Below, piece by piece: positions 62,121 through 64,000 of a stretch of DNA of 64,000 nt. Under the pieces are notes generated by a model that saw nothing but the letters and a program-made list of their open reading frames with translations, made no database searches and was not told the origin of the DNA. This DNA comes from Trinickia caryophylli (GTDB taxonomy: Bacteria; Pseudomonadota; Gammaproteobacteria; Burkholderiales; Burkholderiaceae): assembly GCF_034424545.1 (NCBI RefSeq), contig NZ_CP139970.1, positions 496,001 to 560,000 of the forward strand, read 5' to 3'. The translations under genes were made by a program, and so were the position numbers. Position 1 is the stretch's first letter, and every line of letters begins with the position of its first letter.

Positions 62121-62996
62121 ATGTCTTCCAGCATCACCCGAGCCGGTACCTTTCACCTCGGCAGCCGCACTGTCCACAGACTTGGCTACGGCGCCATGCA
62201 ACTCGCGGGGCCGGGCGTCTTCGGTCCGCCCAAGGATCGCGATGCCGCCCTCGCCGTGCTGCGCGAAGCCGTGGCATCGGGCGTCGATCACATCGACACG
62301 AGCGATTTCTATGGCCCGCGCGTAACGAATGAGCTGATCCGCGAAGCGCTGCACCCGTACCGGGACGACCTCGTCATCGTGACGAAGATCGGCGCCGCCC
62401 GCGGTGAAGACGGCTCATGGTTGCCGGCCTTTTCCGCGCAAGCGCTGGCGCAGGCGGTGCACGACAACCTTCGTAATCTCGGTCTCGAGGTGCTCGACAC
62501 CGTCAATCTTCGAATCATGTTCGATGCGCATGCGCCTGTCGAAGGATCGATCGAGGCACCGCTGACGGCATTGGCCGAGCTTCAGCATCGAGGACTCGTC
62601 CGGCACATCGGCTTGAGCAACGTCACGCCGGCGCAAATCGCGCAGGGGCGCCGGATCTGCGAAATCGTCTGCGTGCAGAACCACTACAACCTCGTACACC
62701 GCACCGATGACGATCTCATCGATGCGCTGGCAAGCGACGGCATTGCATACGTGCCCTTCTTTCCGCTGGGCGGCTTCAACCCGTTGCAATCCTCCTCGCT
62801 CAGCAACGTCGCCACGCGGCTCGGCGCGACGCCGATGCAAGTCGCGCTCGCCTGGCTGCTGCGCCGGTCGCCGAACATTCTGCTTATTCCCGGAACATCG
62901 TCCGTTGCACATCTGCGGGAAAACCTCGCCGCCGCGGCCATCGCCTTGCCCGACGATGCGGCGCGCGAACTCGACGGCATCGCAACCATCGGCTGA
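62121..62996 (+). CDS. Aldo/keto reductase
   Basis: 291 aa TIM barrel. Visible are G-Y-G-A-M-Q-L near residue 24, H-I-D-T-S-D-F-Y-G, and the catalytic Asp/Tyr/Lys pattern in D-T-S-D-F-Y with V-T-K-I-G. The NADPH-binding P-G-T-S-S-V-A-H-L-R-E-N lies near the C-terminus. It reduces aldehydes or ketones; the substrate is unknown. AAGGAG precedes ATG 62121. It is the probable target of the divergent LysR protein. Confidence 0.92.
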   Translation: MSSSITRAGTFHLGSRTVHRLGYGAMQLAGPGVFGPPKDRDAALAVLREAVASGVDHIDTSDFYGPRVTNELIREALHPYRDDLVIVTKIGAARGEDGSWLPAFSAQALAQAVHDNLRNLGLEVLDTVNLRIMFDAHAPVEGSIEAPLTALAELQHRGLVRHIGLSNVTPAQIAQGRRICEIVCVQNHYNLVHRTDDDLIDALASDGIAYVPFFPLGGFNPLQSSSLSNVATRLGATPMQVALAWLLRRSPNILLIPGTSSVAHLRENLAAAAIALPDDAARELDGIATIG

Positions 62997-63198
62997 GTGC
63001 ATCCGTGTCGCACGGCGCACACCGTTCGGCACGCGGGTTCGCGCGGTCGCGGCCGGCCGTCGCTTCGCGTGCATTGCCCGCGCGAGCGCAGTCAATTCCT
63101 GTCGCGCGGCGAGGAAATGTGGCCCTGTCGGCAACGCACGGGGTTTTGTACGATGAGCCATCCTATCTGGCAACCAACCCGAGAAGCGAACAGCCGAC

Positions 63199-63999
63199 AT
63201 GAAACTTCCGATCTACCAAATCGACGCCTTTGCAGACAGCGTCTTCAAAGGGAACTACGCAGCGGTGGTTCCGCTCGACGCATGGCTGCCGGGGGCGTTG
63301 ATGCAAGCGATCGCAACCGAGAACAATCTGTCCGAAACGGCGTTTCTCGTGCGCAATGCGACGGGCGTATTCGACATCCGCTGGTTCTCGCCGATCACCG
63401 AAATTGCGTTTTGCGGACACGCCACGCTCGCCAGTGCCTTCGTGCTCTTCCAACGGCAGCCTGAACTTCAGCGGATCGACTTTCACGCGCCAGCCGTCGG
63501 CTCGTTCACGGTCCACCGCCGAGCGCAAGGGCTGATCGAAATGGACTTTCCGCAACGGCCCGTCGAGCGCGTCAGCGAAGTCCCCGAGGAAATCGCGCGC
63601 GGGCTATCCATTGCCCCCCGCGAAGTGTTCGTGAATCAGCAGGCTTATATCGCGGTGTACGACGACGAGGAACAAGTGCGCGCCGTCGTTCCCCATCTGC
63701 CGGTCATTGCGCGGCTCAGCCCGCGCGACGTTGCGGTGACCGCCCCGGGTAACAGCCACGATTTCGTTTCGCGCTATTTCTGGCCCGCGAGCGGCGGCGA
63801 CGAAGATCCGGTAACCGGCTCGATCCATACCGCACTCGCGCCGCTGTGGGCCGCGCGGCTCGGCAAGACGAAGTTGCTGGCACTCCAGGCTTCGAAACGC
63901 GGCGGTGTTCTCCATTGCGAAGTCGATGCCGGCCGCGTACGTATTTCAGGCCATGCCGTCCAGTATCTGGCGGGCACAATCGACGTTCCTGACGCGTGA
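63199..63999 (+). CDS. PhzF-family isomerase
   Basis: 266 aa, complete, ending one base before the window edge. The family start is Y-Q-I-D-A-F-A-D-S-V-F-K-G-N-Y-A-A-V-V-P-L with catalytic Glu in N-N-L-S-E-T-A-F; F-C-G-H-A-T-L-A-S-A and the C-terminal D-P-V-T-G-S-I-H follow. PhzF itself isomerises DHHA in phenazine synthesis, but most members are of unknown role; no phenazine genes are visible. Confidence 0.92.
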   Translation: MKLPIYQIDAFADSVFKGNYAAVVPLDAWLPGALMQAIATENNLSETAFLVRNATGVFDIRWFSPITEIAFCGHATLASAFVLFQRQPELQRIDFHAPAVGSFTVHRRAQGLIEMDFPQRPVERVSEVPEEIARGLSIAPREVFVNQQAYIAVYDDEEQVRAVVPHLPVIARLSPRDVAVTAPGNSHDFVSRYFWPASGGDEDPVTGSIHTALAPLWAARLGKTKLLALQASKRGGVLHCEVDAGRVRISGHAVQYLAGTIDVPDA

Positions 64000-64000
64000 C

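Overview
The window is high-GC DNA from a Burkholderiaceae chromosome (Burkholderia/Paraburkholderia/Trinickia type). The evidence is the right-hand housekeeping block, with tRNA-Ser(GCU), lysC, tilS, accA, an AlkA-type glycosylase, cysS, two cyclophilins, lpxH, cysE, trmJ, suhB and lplT. Genus is an inference from gene content only; no 16S gene is present.

Left part (1-23.4 kb) is accessory metabolism in small regulator-plus-operon modules. It holds a secreted chorismate mutase; a Tae2-like T6SS amidase with its Tai2/STY0301-like partner; a decayed Rieske-oxygenase reductase; a DASS anion carrier facing an XRE regulator; a beta-alanine-type module (omega-aminotransferase, MmsA, MocR regulator); a MetR-linked C-S lyase plus polar amino-acid ABC importer whose binding-protein gene carries an in-frame UGA; an ADH/flavin oxidase/cupin/CMD operon with a LysR regulator; a lower-GC orphan gene downstream of a hairpin-rich stretch; Lrp-LysE; SRPBCC; and a PanE-like reductase.

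Centre (23.9-39.9 kb) is the most interesting region: a LysR regulator followed by a co-directional run of 15 genes. A 16-codon ORF (MRIKRSKRVCLMNDGL) with a strong ribosome binding site sits just upstream of a protein that joins a PqqD-like (RiPP recognition) N-terminus to a haem-oxygenase-like/PqqC-like diiron oxidase fold. Then come an unknown 180-aa helical protein, a HisC-like aminotransferase, a DinB-fold metalloprotein, a GhrA-like 2-hydroxyacid dehydrogenase, a class II aldolase, an EamA transporter, a complete peptide ABC importer with fused ATPases, and an HDAC/acetylpolyamine-amidohydrolase-type deacetylase. An MHS symporter and a metal-dependent amidohydrolase head the run. I read it as a candidate ribosomally templated small-molecule pathway with its own transport; the product is unknown.

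40-45 kb is a LysR-controlled catabolic operon (beta-hydroxyacid dehydrogenase, aldehyde dehydrogenase, DUF3100 membrane protein). 45-60 kb is the core block, with a clear promoter and terminator around tRNA-Ser and a possible boxA/attenuator leader in front of suhB. 60-64 kb holds a cytochrome c fusion protein, a LysR/aldo-keto reductase pair and a PhzF-family isomerase.
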